Below are positions 28,726-36,495 of a stretch of DNA of 64,000 bases, one piece after another. The stretch is from Streptosporangium sandarakinum (GTDB taxonomy: Bacteria; Actinomycetota; Actinomycetes; Streptosporangiales; Streptosporangiaceae), in assembly GCF_013409935.1 (NCBI RefSeq), contig NZ_JACCCO010000001.1:2728001-2792000 (forward strand), given 5' to 3'. The position numbers and the translations under genes were made by a program. A model generated the notes under the pieces. The model did not search any database. It had not been told where the DNA came from and worked only from the letters and a program-made list of their open reading frames with translations. The number at the start of each line of letters is the position of its first letter. Position 1 is the first letter of the stretch.

Positions 28726-29564
28726 TATCGGGCCTCTCCCAGTTCGATCGGCACGCCCACGAGCGAGCCGTACTCGGTCCACGAACCGTCGTAGTTCTTG
28801 ACGTCGGCCTGGTCGAGCAGCTCGTGCAGCACGAACCACGTGTGGGCCGAACGCTCGCCGATGCGGCAGTAAGCGATGGTGTTCTTGCCGAAGTCGACAC
28901 CGGCGGCCTCGTAGAGGGCCTTCAGTTCCTCGTCGGACTTGAAGGTGCCGTCGTCGTTCGCCGCCTTCGACCAGGGGATGTTGCGCGCGGTCGGCACGTG
29001 GCCGGCGCGCTGCGCCTGCTCCTGCGGGAGGTGGGCGGGGGCGAGCAGCTTGCCGGTGAACTCGTCGGGCGAGCGCACGTCGACCAGGTTGAGCTTGCCG
29101 ATCGCGGCGACGACGTCGTCACGGAAGGCACGGATGGAGCTGTCCTGCTCCTGGGCGCGGTACTGGGTGGCCGGACGCTCGGGGACGTCCTTGACCAGCT
29201 CGCGCGACTCCAGCTCCCACTTCTTGCGGCCGCCGTCGAGGAGCTTGACGTTCTCGTGGCCGTAGAGCTTGAAGTACCAGTAGGCGTAGGCCGCGAACCA
29301 GTTGTTGTTGCCGCCGTAGAGGACGACGGTGTCGTCGTTGGAGATCCCCCTGGCGGACAGCAGCGCCTCGAAGCCCTCGCGGTCGACGAAGTCGCGGCGG
29401 ACCGGGTCCTGGAGGTCGGTCCTCCAGTCGATCCGCACGGCGCCCCGGATGTGACCCTTCTCGTATGCGCTGGTGTCCTCGTCGACCTCGACGAGGACGA
29501 CACCGGGCGTGCCGAGGTTGGCCTCGACCCAGTCGGCGTCCACCAGTGTGGCGGAACGGCTCAT
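28725..29564 (-). CDS. Thiosulfate sulfurtransferase (rhodanese, CysA2/SseA type)
   Basis: A 279-residue tandem rhodanese. The N-terminal inactive domain has VVLVEVDEDTSAYEKGHI. The C-terminal domain has the active loop IAYCRIGERSAHTWF with the catalytic Cys, preceded by LVDVRSPDEFTGK. It transfers sulfane sulfur, from thiosulfate to thiophilic acceptors. Adjacent DUF4395, DUF1416 and thioredoxin-like genes and the upstream leader peptide point to a sulfur-status-controlled operon. The order matches the M. tuberculosis Rv0814c-Rv0816c region. Confidence 0.92.
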   Translation of the reverse strand: MSRSATLVDADWVEANLGTPGVVLVEVDEDTSAYEKGHIRGAVRIDWRTDLQDPVRRDFVDREGFEALLSARGISNDDTVVLYGGNNNWFAAYAYWYFKLYGHENVKLLDGGRKKWELESRELVKDVPERPATQYRAQEQDSSIRAFRDDVVAAIGKLNLVDVRSPDEFTGKLLAPAHLPQEQAQRAGHVPTARNIPWSKAANDDGTFKSDEELKALYEAAGVDFGKNTIAYCRIGERSAHTWFVLHELLDQADVKNYDGSWTEYGSLVGVPIELGEAR

Positions 29565-29579
29565 GGCAATCCTCCGGAA

Positions 29580-29975
29580 TTATCTTGCGGGCAGTGATCG
29601 GCGGATGATCAAAAACATCTCGCAGCCGAGGCAGAAGCCGAAGACGGCGTTGAGAAAGGCGGCGAAGAGGGCCGCGGCGGTGGCGCCGAGGGCCAGCGGC
29701 GTGATCCGTGTGATGTATCCGACCAGGGCCGCCAGGGCGAAGGCGAGGCCGACCCCCTGCGCGAAGCGCGGCGGGGCGGCGTCCTCCAGCACACTGGGCG
29801 GGCTCTTCACTATCCCTTTGAAGACCATCCCGTACGGCGACGCTCCGAAGACGCCCAGTCCGAAGACCACGGCCTGGGCGGCGAGCAGCCACGTGCTCCC
29901 CGTGATCAGGACGATCGCGAGAACGGCGGTCGTCACGGTCGCGGCGAAACGGAGTGCTCTGGGATCGACGTGCAT
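29580..29975 (-). CDS. DUF4395 membrane protein
   Basis: A 131-residue protein: MHVDPRALRFAATVTTAVLA and further segments LLAAQAVVFGLGVFG, GVGLAFALAALVGYI and TAAALFAAFLNAVFGFCLGC, so about four membrane passes. The ending GFCLGCEMF puts a CxxC pair at the membrane edge, typical of DUF4395 proteins that accompany thioredoxins and sulfurtransferases. It is the first full gene of the operon, 15 bases before the sulfurtransferase start and about 60 bases after the leader peptide. Confidence 0.85.
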   Translation of the reverse strand: MHVDPRALRFAATVTTAVLAIVLITGSTWLLAAQAVVFGLGVFGASPYGMVFKGIVKSPPSVLEDAAPPRFAQGVGLAFALAALVGYITRITPLALGATAAALFAAFLNAVFGFCLGCEMFLIIRRSLPAR

Positions 29976-30036
29976 CGCTCGATGCTCCCCAAGGGTGTGC
30001 GGATCGGCGCGGCGCGGGGGCCGCTTGAGATCGCCC

Positions 30037-30120
30037 TTAGGAAAAGCGACAGAGCGCGGTGGTCACGCGGCAGAAGTCGACCGCGCGCCGCTTCGTCAGC
30101 AGCTCTGTCGTCAGGATCAT
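30037..30120 (-). CDS. Cys-containing leader peptide upstream of the sulfur operon
   Basis: A 27-residue ORF: MILTTELLTKRRAVDFCRVT followed by TALCRFS. The core RRAVDFCRVTTALC matches the actinobacterial putative leader peptides (RRxVDxCRxxxxxC) found ahead of sulfur and cysteine genes. It lies 61 bases upstream of the DUF4395 start on the same strand. Two Cys codons near the end are placed for ribosome-stalling control by cysteine supply. It has no Shine-Dalgarno, and a candidate -10 lies seven bases before the ATG, so it may be leaderless. Confidence 0.75.
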   Translation of the reverse strand: MILTTELLTKRRAVDFCRVTTALCRFS

Positions 30121-30160
30121 ACGAACGACATTACCCCGACGTCCCGCCCTCTGTCACATC
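30121..30160 (-). promoter_or_regulatory. Candidate promoter of the leader peptide and sulfur operon
   Basis: Read on the minus strand: GTGACA (-35-like), 18 bases, TAATGT (-10-like), 7 bases, then the leader ATG. This spacing would start the transcript at or next to the ATG, fitting a leaderless leader peptide. Confidence 0.5.
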
Positions 30161-30253
30161 CCCGTCCAATTCGTGAGACATCCATGTTCGGCGGACGGGA
30201 GAGCCGTGGCTCGGAGGACCACGGTCAGGAGACCCCGGTTCGGAGGCCCCGGT

Positions 30254-30679
30254 TCAGTCGCCGACGGCGAGTCCCAGCGCCCCGATCACATCGGCCTTCC
30301 TGGGCTGCCCGGAGGCGCGTCTCACCACGCGGCCCGATCCGTCGAGAACCAGCACGGTGGGCGTGCGCAGGATGTTCAGCGCGCGGACGAGGTCGAGCCG
30401 CGCCTCGGCGTCGATCTCCACGTGCGCCACGCCGGGCACCATCCCGGCGACCTCGGCGAGGATCCGGCGGGTCGCCCGGCACGGCTGGCAGAAGGCGCTG
30501 GAGAACTGCACGAGCGTGGCCCGCTCCCCCAGCTCCGCCGCGAGCTGCTCGGACGTCAGGCGTCCCATGTCGCCTCTCCTCCCGCCTCCCGTGTCGCGCG
30601 GCACGGCGCGCCGCCGCAGCGCCACCCCGGTCAGCGTCGCCAGGGCGAGCGTGACGAGCAGCACCGCGAGTCCGGTCAC
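30254..30679 (-). CDS. Membrane-anchored thioredoxin-like protein (ThiX-like)
   Basis: A 141-residue protein from GTG 30677-30679. An N-terminal membrane segment (GLAVLLVTLALATLTGVAL) is followed by a thioredoxin fold with redox site FSSAFCQPCRATRR (CxxC near residue 64) and the cis-Pro loop ILRTPTVLVL. Because the anchor is N-terminal, the domain may face either side; most such proteins with a following Arg-rich stretch (RRRAVPR) keep it in the cytoplasm. Equivalent to ThiX next to the CysA2/SseC genes in mycobacteria. It is transcribed toward the leader peptide, about 130 bases upstream of it. Confidence 0.85.
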   Translation of the reverse strand: MTGLAVLLVTLALATLTGVALRRRAVPRDTGGGRRGDMGRLTSEQLAAELGERATLVQFSSAFCQPCRATRRILAEVAGMVPGVAHVEIDAEARLDLVRALNILRTPTVLVLDGSGRVVRRASGQPRKADVIGALGLAVGD

Positions 30680-30741
30680 GGAGCCGACAACGCGCCACCG
30701 GCGGCGGTCATTCCCGTCCGCCCGTCAAGAGGCACCGGCCG

Positions 30742-31620
30742 TCAGCGGGGGGCGAGGCGAAGCAGCACCCTGCCGCCGGCGACGACCTCGAACCGCTCGA
30801 TGTCCTCGGGCCGGAGCGCCGTGGTCCCGGTGACCGCGCTCCCGGCGGAGACGCCGGGGCTGCCGTGGACGGCCCGGCCGACGGTCCACTCGGTGACCGT
30901 CCGGCGGACGCCGTCCGCGCCGACCGCCACCAGGCGGCAGCGGGTCCCGCCGGGCACCCCGGACACCGTGACCGTGACCGTGCTCGGCGCTCCGCCCCGC
31001 TCCGCGCCCGCCGACGCGGCCGGTCCCGCGCTCGGCTCGGCGCTCGGCCCGGCGCCCGCCGTCACCATCGCAGTGGCGTGGGCGGCGCCGTCGCGGCCCT
31101 CGAACTCGCGGCCCCGCGGGGCGTCCAGCAGGATCCTGACCTCGCCCTCGGGGTTCTCGGACGGCGCGGAGCGCTCCGGCGCGGCTTTGCCGTACCTCTG
31201 GAGGGTCCCGCTCCGGGAGGCTTCCGACCGGGACTGCGAGATCGCCGGGGCCGCGGCCGGATGGTCCGCGGCGGGCTGCCCGGCGGTCATCCACACCGTC
31301 CCGCCGATCCCGGCGACCACGACCGAGGCCGCCACGGCGAGCAGCGCCCGGGCCGTCCGGCGCTTCCTGGCCCTGTCGTCGTGCAGCCGCTCGCTGAGCA
31401 GCCGGTCGAGCACCACCCGGGGTGGGCTGACCGCCTGCGCCACGTCCTCCTCGGCGACCCGGCCGAGCAGGGCCGCCACCCCGCCCAGCTCCTCGGCCTC
31501 CGTCCGGCAGGCGGCGCACTCGGCGAGGTGCGCCTCCACGAGCACCCGTTCCTCGGGCTCCAGCGCCCCCAGCGCGTAGACGCCGAGCGACATCCGGACC
31601 TCGTCACACGTCATCATCAT
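30742..31620 (-). CDS. Anti-sigma factor, RskA-type with zinc-binding domain
   Basis: About 292 residues (three consecutive ATGs at 31612-31620). The N-terminal ZAS domain MMTCDEVRMSLGVYALGALE contains HLAECAACRTEAEEL (HxxxCxxC). One membrane segment (ARALLAVAASVVVAGIGGTV, about residues 88-107) follows. A Ser/Ala/Gly-rich linker and an outward C-terminal domain (STVTVTVSGVPGGTRCRLVA) complete the RskA pattern. The first ATG overlaps the sigma stop (ATGA), so sigma and anti-sigma are coupled. It sequesters the ECF sigma factor until proteolysis. Confidence 0.88.
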   Translation of the reverse strand: MMMTCDEVRMSLGVYALGALEPEERVLVEAHLAECAACRTEAEELGGVAALLGRVAEEDVAQAVSPPRVVLDRLLSERLHDDRARKRRTARALLAVAASVVVAGIGGTVWMTAGQPAADHPAAAPAISQSRSEASRSGTLQRYGKAAPERSAPSENPEGEVRILLDAPRGREFEGRDGAAHATAMVTAGAGPSAEPSAGPAASAGAERGGAPSTVTVTVSGVPGGTRCRLVAVGADGVRRTVTEWTVGRAVHGSPGVSAGSAVTGTTALRPEDIERFEVVAGGRVLLRLAPR

Positions 31621-32129
31621 GGCGCGAGCCCCCGCTCCTCCAGCGCCAGCTTCAGCGCCCGAAGCGCGTAGTACGTGCGCGACTTCACCGTTCCGGCCGG
31701 CACGCCCAGCGTTTCGGCCGCCTCCTTGACCGACTTCCCCCGGTAGTAGACCTCGGCCAGCACCTCGCGGTGCTCCGGCCGCAGCGTGGCCACCGCCTCG
31801 GCGACGGCCCATGACTCGACGGCCCGCTCCAGCTCGTCGTCGGCGGGCAGTACGGCGAGCGCCTCATCCCCCGTCTCCGGGGGACGCGCCTTGCGCGCCC
31901 GATGCTGGTCGACGACGAGGTTGCGGGCCACCGTGAACAGCCACGCCCGGATGGGACGGCCGCTGAGCGCGTCGGGATGCCGCCAGGCCCGCAGAAGCGT
32001 CTCCTGCACGACATCCTCCGCTCTCCCCGGATCGCCCGTCAGCCGCAGGACGTAGCCGTAGAGTGGCCCGCCGTGTTCGTCGAAGAGCGCCCTGACGAGC
32101 TGCTCGTCGGCGGTTCCGGCTCGGCTCAC
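31617..32129 (-). CDS. ECF RNA polymerase sigma factor
   Basis: A 170-residue protein from GTG 32127-32129. Region 2: LYGYVLRLTGDPGRAEDVVQ then RAWLFTVARNLVVDQHRARK. Region 4: ATLRPEHREVLAEVYYRGKS, EAAETLGVPAGTVKSRTYYA. It belongs to the SigK/ECF19-like group paired with RskA-type anti-sigmas. The frame stays open to 32276 and would add a repeated GRFPWPTG/GRFPWSTG segment encoded by a DNA tandem repeat; I regard that as untranslated, but it cannot be excluded. Confidence 0.88.
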   Translation of the reverse strand: MSRAGTADEQLVRALFDEHGGPLYGYVLRLTGDPGRAEDVVQETLLRAWRHPDALSGRPIRAWLFTVARNLVVDQHRARKARPPETGDEALAVLPADDELERAVESWAVAEAVATLRPEHREVLAEVYYRGKSVKEAAETLGVPAGTVKSRTYYALRALKLALEERGLAP

Positions 32130-32180
32130 ACCCCCATGACGTACGGCGGGGCGGATCGGTTCGGACACCCCTCCAGTCGA

Positions 32181-32244
32181 CCACGGAAAACGACCGGCTC
32201 CGGACGTCTCTCCGGTCGGCCATGGAAAACGACCGGTCCCGGAC
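32181..32244. repeat. Two-copy 39-bp direct repeat upstream of the sigma gene
   Basis: CCACGGAAAACGACCGGCTC at 32181 and CCATGGAAAACGACCGGTCC at 32220 begin two copies of a 25-base unit with a 39-base period. It lies directly upstream of the sigma gene, where an autoregulated promoter would be. Confidence 0.7.
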
Positions 32245-32300
32245 ACACCGGCCCGTCCCGCACGACGGTTCCTCATGGCGGCCAGGCGCGGCGGCCCTGC

Positions 32301-32352
32301 GCGGTGGTCCTGCGCGGTGGTCCTGCGCGGTGGTCCTGCGCGGTGGTCCTGC
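32301..32352. repeat. Four perfect copies of a 13-bp tandem repeat
   Basis: GCGGTGGTCCTGC is repeated four times without change, then two 21-bp copies begin GCGGCCGGGCGGGGAAGCGC (from 32353). The block lies between the sigma gene and the convergent DUF2993 gene in non-coding DNA. Slippage-prone and likely variable between strains. Confidence 0.85.
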
Positions 32353-32431
32353 GCGGCCGGGCGGGGAAGCGCAGCGGCCGGGCGGGGAAGCGCGGCGGCT
32401 CGCGGACCGGAGTCCGGCCGGGGCGGCCGGG

Positions 32432-33112
32432 TCAGCCCTGAAGGGGGACGTCCGTCGCCTCGCCGGAGATCCGCAGCCCCTCCGGCACGACGTTCACGCC
32501 CGTCACCTTGAGGTTGAACGGCAGGTTCCGGAGCGGGATCCGGTAGGAGATCGCCTTCTCGGCGTTCGGCACCGGGATGCCGCCGGCCAGGGTGACCTTC
32601 TCCGGGACGATCCGCAGCCCGTCCCCCTCGACCCCGATCCTCATCCGGGCCTCCGCGGCCACCTTCCGGCCCAGGACGGTCAGCTCGCCGTCCACCTTGA
32701 GGGCGTCGCCGTCCACCGCGACCTTGAACCCCTGCGGGGCCCTGCGGTTCAGCGTGTCCAGCGAGACGACCGCGGTCCCGGCGACCCGGTCGGCGCGGAC
32801 CTTCGCCTTGCCGCCGTCGAGCACCAGGTCCCGCAGCGGGGCGGTGACCCCGTAGAGGGTGAAGTCGACGCCCGCCAGCCGGATGCCGGAGACCTCCAGG
32901 GCGCCGGTGGTGACCCGGACCTCGTCGTACCGCCCGGAGATCGCCTGGGTCAGGAAGGGAATGCCTTTGATGTCCACTTCGGGCGGGGAGGCGAGGTCGT
33001 ACTCGGCGGTCGCCCGGGTGGCGATCTCCCGCTCCACCCCGGCGGCCGCGACCCGGTCGAGGACACCCACGAGAACGAGCAGCACAATCAGAAAAGCGAC
33101 CAGCTTACGCAT
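32432..33112 (-). CDS. DUF2993 (LmeA-like) lipid-binding exported protein
   Basis: A 226-residue protein with the N-terminal anchor or signal MRKLVAFLIVLLVLVGVLDR. It is followed by the DUF2993 pattern: EREIATRATAEYDLASPPEV, GIPFLTQAISGRYDEVRV, VDFTLYGVTAPLRDLVLDGG and a C-terminal second half with TLAGGIPVPNAEKAISYRIP. Mycobacterial LmeA of this family binds phospholipids and supports lipomannan elongation outside the membrane. ATG 33110-33112 has AGGGAG upstream. Confidence 0.82.
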   Translation of the reverse strand: MRKLVAFLIVLLVLVGVLDRVAAAGVEREIATRATAEYDLASPPEVDIKGIPFLTQAISGRYDEVRVTTGALEVSGIRLAGVDFTLYGVTAPLRDLVLDGGKAKVRADRVAGTAVVSLDTLNRRAPQGFKVAVDGDALKVDGELTVLGRKVAAEARMRIGVEGDGLRIVPEKVTLAGGIPVPNAEKAISYRIPLRNLPFNLKVTGVNVVPEGLRISGEATDVPLQG

Positions 33113-33245
33113 CCGACTCCCTGTCCGTCCCCGGTTCCGGCCCGAACGCCACGGCGGCGCCCCCGGGTAATTTCCCGGGAAACACCTCATCATTACCAGG
33201 TGTGCGACGTTTTCGGCCTCTTGTCGCCGGGGCGGAGTCCGGCCG

Positions 33246-33497
33246 TCACCCTCCGGCGAAGGGCGGGAGCACCTCCACCGTCGCCCCCTCGGGAAGCGCG
33301 ACGGCGTCGTGCGCCCGCAGCCCCACCGGGTCACCGTTCACCAGGAACGACGACCTCCTGACGACCTGGGCGAGCGACTCGCGGCCCGCTGTGACATCCG
33401 CCACGAGATCGGCCAGGGTCTTCGCCTCGAAGGGCTCCTCGGCGACGCCGGCCGCGTCCTTCGCGGCGGCCCAGTAGCGGATCACACCTTTCGCCAT
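33246..33497 (-). CDS. MoaD/ThiS-like ubiquitin-fold sulfur carrier
   Basis: An 83-residue protein: GVIRYWAAAKDAAGVAEEPF, FLVNGDPVG and the C-terminal PPFAGG. The terminal Gly-Gly is what E1-like enzymes adenylate and thiocarboxylate. No moa or thi gene is nearby, so the pathway (molybdopterin or other sulfur transfer) is not decided by context. It is divergent from glnR. Confidence 0.85.
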   Translation of the reverse strand: MAKGVIRYWAAAKDAAGVAEEPFEAKTLADLVADVTAGRESLAQVVRRSSFLVNGDPVGLRAHDAVALPEGATVEVLPPFAGG

Positions 33498-33527
33498 CTT
33501 CTGACCAACTCCTTCGGAACACGTATG

Positions 33528-33543
33528 GTGACGACGTCGTCAC
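33528..33543. promoter_or_regulatory. Perfect 16-bp palindrome upstream of the moaD-like gene
   Basis: GTGACGACGTCGTCAC lies 31 bases upstream of the sulfur-carrier gene start, in the shared region with glnR. Its size and symmetry fit a dimeric repressor operator; the regulator is unknown. Confidence 0.45.
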
Positions 33544-33704
33544 GGGTAACTCACCGGATGTAACCGGTGTTCATCAGGTGGACGGCCGCTGGTTCCTTCG
33601 ACCCCGTGGGCTATCCTCACCTACTACGGGACCTGGGCGACGTAGCCCCCGGGTCCTTTACGTGTTTGTACGGCTTTTCGCCGCACGACGCGGAAGGAGG
33701 CACT

Positions 33705-34418
33705 GTGAGCAATCTGCTGCTGCTCACCAACGCCCTTGAGCCCTCTGCGGAGGTGCTCCCGGCGCTGGGGTTGCTGCTGCATCCGGTCCGGGTCGCCCCC
33801 GCGGAGGCAACCGCCCTGATAGACGCGCCGCCCGCGGACACCGTGCTGCTCGACGCGCGCCGCGACCTCGTCCACGCCAAGAGCCTGTGCCGGCTGCTGC
33901 GGACCACCGGCATCACCTGCCCGCTCCTCGTGATCGTCACCGAGGGCGGGCTCGCGGCGATGACCGCCGAGTGGGGCGCCGACGACGTCGTCCTCAACAC
34001 CGCCGGCCCCGCCGAGGTCGAGGCCCGGCTCCGGCTGGCCATGGGCCGGCTGAACCAGGCCGCCGCGGAGGAGGCCCCCGACGAGATCCGCAACGGTGAC
34101 CTGACGATCGACGAGGCCACCTACACCGCCCGGCTCCGCGGCCGCGCGCTGGATCTGACCTTCAAGGAGTTCGAGCTCCTGAAGTATCTCGCCCAGCACC
34201 CAGGGCGGGTCTTCACCCGCGCCCAGCTCCTGCAGGAGGTCTGGGGTTACGACTACTTCGGCGGCACCCGGACCGTGGACGTCCACGTCCGGCGGTTGCG
34301 CGCCAAGCTCGGCGCCGAGTACGAGGCGCTGATCGGCACCGTGCGCAACGTAGGGTACCGCTTCGTCCCCGAGCGGGGCGAGGAGGCCACCGACAGACGC
34401 GAGCCCGCACGCAAGTAG
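33705..34418 (+). CDS. glnR: Nitrogen regulator GlnR (OmpR-type orphan response regulator)
   Basis: A 237-residue protein from GTG 33705 (GGAAGGAGG directly upstream). N-terminus [20 protein letters not shown] is characteristic of GlnR. The receiver domain has an aspartate in [10 protein letters not shown] but an atypical pocket, as known for GlnR, which needs no kinase. The C-terminal winged helix is highly conserved: [20 protein letters not shown] and [18 protein letters not shown]. It controls glnA, amt and nitrate/nitrite genes. The glnR...mshD...phosphate-gene order is conserved in mycobacteria (Rv0818-Rv0821c). Confidence 0.93.
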   Translation: MSNLLLLTNALEPSAEVLPALGLLLHPVRVAPAEATALIDAPPADTVLLDARRDLVHAKSLCRLLRTTGITCPLLVIVTEGGLAAMTAEWGADDVVLNTAGPAEVEARLRLAMGRLNQAAAEEAPDEIRNGDLTIDEATYTARLRGRALDLTFKEFELLKYLAQHPGRVFTRAQLLQEVWGYDYFGGTRTVDVHVRRLRAKLGAEYEALIGTVRNVGYRFVPERGEEATDRREPARK

Positions 34419-34520
34419 CGGCGCACGCGCGAGGACCCTCGGAAAGCGAGGGCCGGGGCCCGCCCCACGGGCTCCCGGGCACGGCGACGGGCCGCACGCG
34501 GCGGGCCCGGGAGCCGGACC

Positions 34521-34550
34521 GCCCCCCGCGGGTTGCGGGAGGCGGCCGGT
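34521..34550. terminator. Probable terminator between glnR and the 5'-nucleotidase gene
   Basis: A GC-rich inverted repeat (CCGCCCCCCGC then GCGGGAGGCGG, one mismatch) between convergent genes, about 100 bases after the glnR stop and before the nucleotidase stop at 34567. Confidence 0.5.
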
Positions 34551-34566
34551 CGGGCTTCGCGCCGGG

Positions 34567-36366
34567 TCAGGGCGCGACGGTGATGTGGTTCGGGACCGGC
34601 GGCGCGATCGTCCCGGCCGTGGTCAGGTAGGCGGTGAAGGCGTCGATGTCGAGCGGGCCGCTCCACAGGTCGGTGCCGGCCGTGAAGCCCTGGAACGCGT
34701 CACCGCCGCCGACGAGGAAGTTGTTGGCGGCGACCCGGATCGTCTGGGTGTCGGTCACGGCGACGCCGTCGATCTTCATGTCGGAGACCTTCGAGCCCCA
34801 CGGCGCGCTCGCGCTGTAGGTGTAGGTGAAGTTCGACGACGGCTGCAGGATCTTGGTGAACGGCTGGGCGTTGGGCCCGCCGGTGAACTGCTGCTCCAGG
34901 ACGGTCTTGAGCTGGGCGCCGGTGAGCGTGACGACCTGCGTGAGGTTGTTGAACGGCTGCACCGCGAAGGCCTCGCCGTACGTCACGACCCCGTCGCCCT
35001 CGCCGGCGGGAGAGCTCGCGTAGGTGAGCTTTTCGCGCACGCCGCCCGGGTTCATCAGCGCGATCTGCGCGTTGCCGCCGGTCTTCGTCGCGGCGAGCTG
35101 GGCGTCGGCGATGAGGTTGCCCAGGGGCGACTCCCCGGACGGGGAGGCGGTGTTGGTGATGTCGGCGGTGATCTTCCCGATCGGCCTGTCGGCGATCTGC
35201 GAGACGCGGTCCTTCCACGTCTGGACGAACGTGGAGGTGTCCTCGTCCGGGTCCACGGTCCGGGTGACGACCTGGTTGTCGGCCGCGACCGTGGAGCGCA
35301 CGACGTCACGGGTGCGGACGTCCACCTGGAAGTCCACCTTGGTGATCACCCGGCCGAACGAGGCGCCCTGGCTGAACAGGCGCTTGCCGCCCGCCGGGTC
35401 GGTCACCTGGCACAGGTACGCCTGGTGCGAGTGGCCGCTGAGGATCATGTCGATCTGGGGGTCCACCTGGGTGGCGATGCGGGTGCCCGCGCCCGGCTCG
35501 GCGCTGCACGAGTCGGGCGACTTGCCCACGGCGGCCTGGTCGCCCTCGTGCATCAGCACGACCTGCGCCTTGACGCCGACCAGCGACAGGAGTTTGGAGG
35601 CGACGTTGGCGGCCTTGACCTCGTCGATGAACCGCAGGTCCTTGATGCCCTCGGAGGTGACGATGCCGGGGGTGCTCTGGGTGACCAGGCCGATGAAGCC
35701 GATCGGCACGCCGTTCATCCAGCGGATGGCGACCGGGGGCAGGGCCGGAACGCCGTAGTCCTTCAGCAGGGCGCGCAGTGCGGCCGCGTTCTTCGGATCA
35801 CCGAAGGCGGCGAGCGCCTGCTTCTCGGCGGTCCCGGTGGGCTGCTTGAACAGGACGTTGGCGCCGAGGTAGTCGTACCGCGCGCCCTTCCACTGCCCGG
35901 CGGGCGAGCAGCCGTCCACCGGGTGGCAGCCGCCGTACATGATGCGCCGCAGCTCGCCGTACCCCTCGTCGAACTCGTGGTTGCCGACGGCCGAGGCGGT
36001 GACGCCGAGCCTGCCGAGGAACTCCACCGACGGCTCGTCGTGGTAGGCGGCGGAGATCAGGGGGCTGGCGCCGATCAGGTCGCCCTGGGCGACCTTCAGC
36101 GTGTTCTTGTCCGTCATCTGCGCCATGTGGGTGGCGATGTAGGCGGCGCCACCGGCGTAGACGGTGGCGCCCGTCTCGTCGACCATCCGGCCGGAGGACC
36201 CGGTCGAGGCCTCCAGGTTGCCGTGGAAGTCGTTGAGGGCGAGCAGACGGACCGGCACCGTCTTGGCGGACCGGTCGACCGCCTGGGCCGGCCCCACCGC
36301 GAGGGCGAGGCCGCTGCCGGCGAGGGCACCGGCGAGGGCCAGCCGCTTGAGGGAGCGAGACATCAT
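34567..36366 (-). CDS. Secreted 5'-nucleotidase / UshA-like phosphohydrolase
   Basis: A 599-residue protein with signal peptide (SLKRLALAGALAGSGLALAV, cleavage near AQA). The N-terminal metallophosphoesterase domain has RLLALNDFHGNLEAS (first metal ligands), VAQGDLIGASP, ASAVGNHEFDEG (GNHEFD) and DMILSGHSHQAYLC (GHSH). The C-terminal 5_nucleotid_C domain has SPLGNLIADAQLAA, ALMNPGGVREKL and VAANNFLVGGGDAFQGF. It releases phosphate and nucleosides from extracellular nucleotides or UDP-sugars; proximity to phosphate-transport genes fits phosphate scavenging. Confidence 0.92.
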   Translation of the reverse strand: MMSRSLKRLALAGALAGSGLALAVGPAQAVDRSAKTVPVRLLALNDFHGNLEASTGSSGRMVDETGATVYAGGAAYIATHMAQMTDKNTLKVAQGDLIGASPLISAAYHDEPSVEFLGRLGVTASAVGNHEFDEGYGELRRIMYGGCHPVDGCSPAGQWKGARYDYLGANVLFKQPTGTAEKQALAAFGDPKNAAALRALLKDYGVPALPPVAIRWMNGVPIGFIGLVTQSTPGIVTSEGIKDLRFIDEVKAANVASKLLSLVGVKAQVVLMHEGDQAAVGKSPDSCSAEPGAGTRIATQVDPQIDMILSGHSHQAYLCQVTDPAGGKRLFSQGASFGRVITKVDFQVDVRTRDVVRSTVAADNQVVTRTVDPDEDTSTFVQTWKDRVSQIADRPIGKITADITNTASPSGESPLGNLIADAQLAATKTGGNAQIALMNPGGVREKLTYASSPAGEGDGVVTYGEAFAVQPFNNLTQVVTLTGAQLKTVLEQQFTGGPNAQPFTKILQPSSNFTYTYSASAPWGSKVSDMKIDGVAVTDTQTIRVAANNFLVGGGDAFQGFTAGTDLWSGPLDIDAFTAYLTTAGTIAPPVPNHITVAP

Positions 36367-36495
36367 GACCCACGACCCTAAAACGGCAATCTATGTAAAC
36401 AATGTCCAGGAGGTAACGATTCACCCCGCCGGAAGGGGGTGATTCAGCCGGTCCGGACAACCTTCGCATCCCGGGCTCCGCCTAGAGTCCAGAGC

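Noticed and set aside
32130..32276. Longer N-terminus for the ECF sigma factor
   Set aside because: The extension is made of DNA repeats, is absent from known ECF sigma factors, and GTG 32129 gives the normal length.
33543..33570. GlnR box upstream of glnR (GTAAC ... GTAAC at 33547 and 33560)
   Set aside because: Spacing and second half do not fit the GTnAC-n6-GnAAC consensus; autoregulation not supported.
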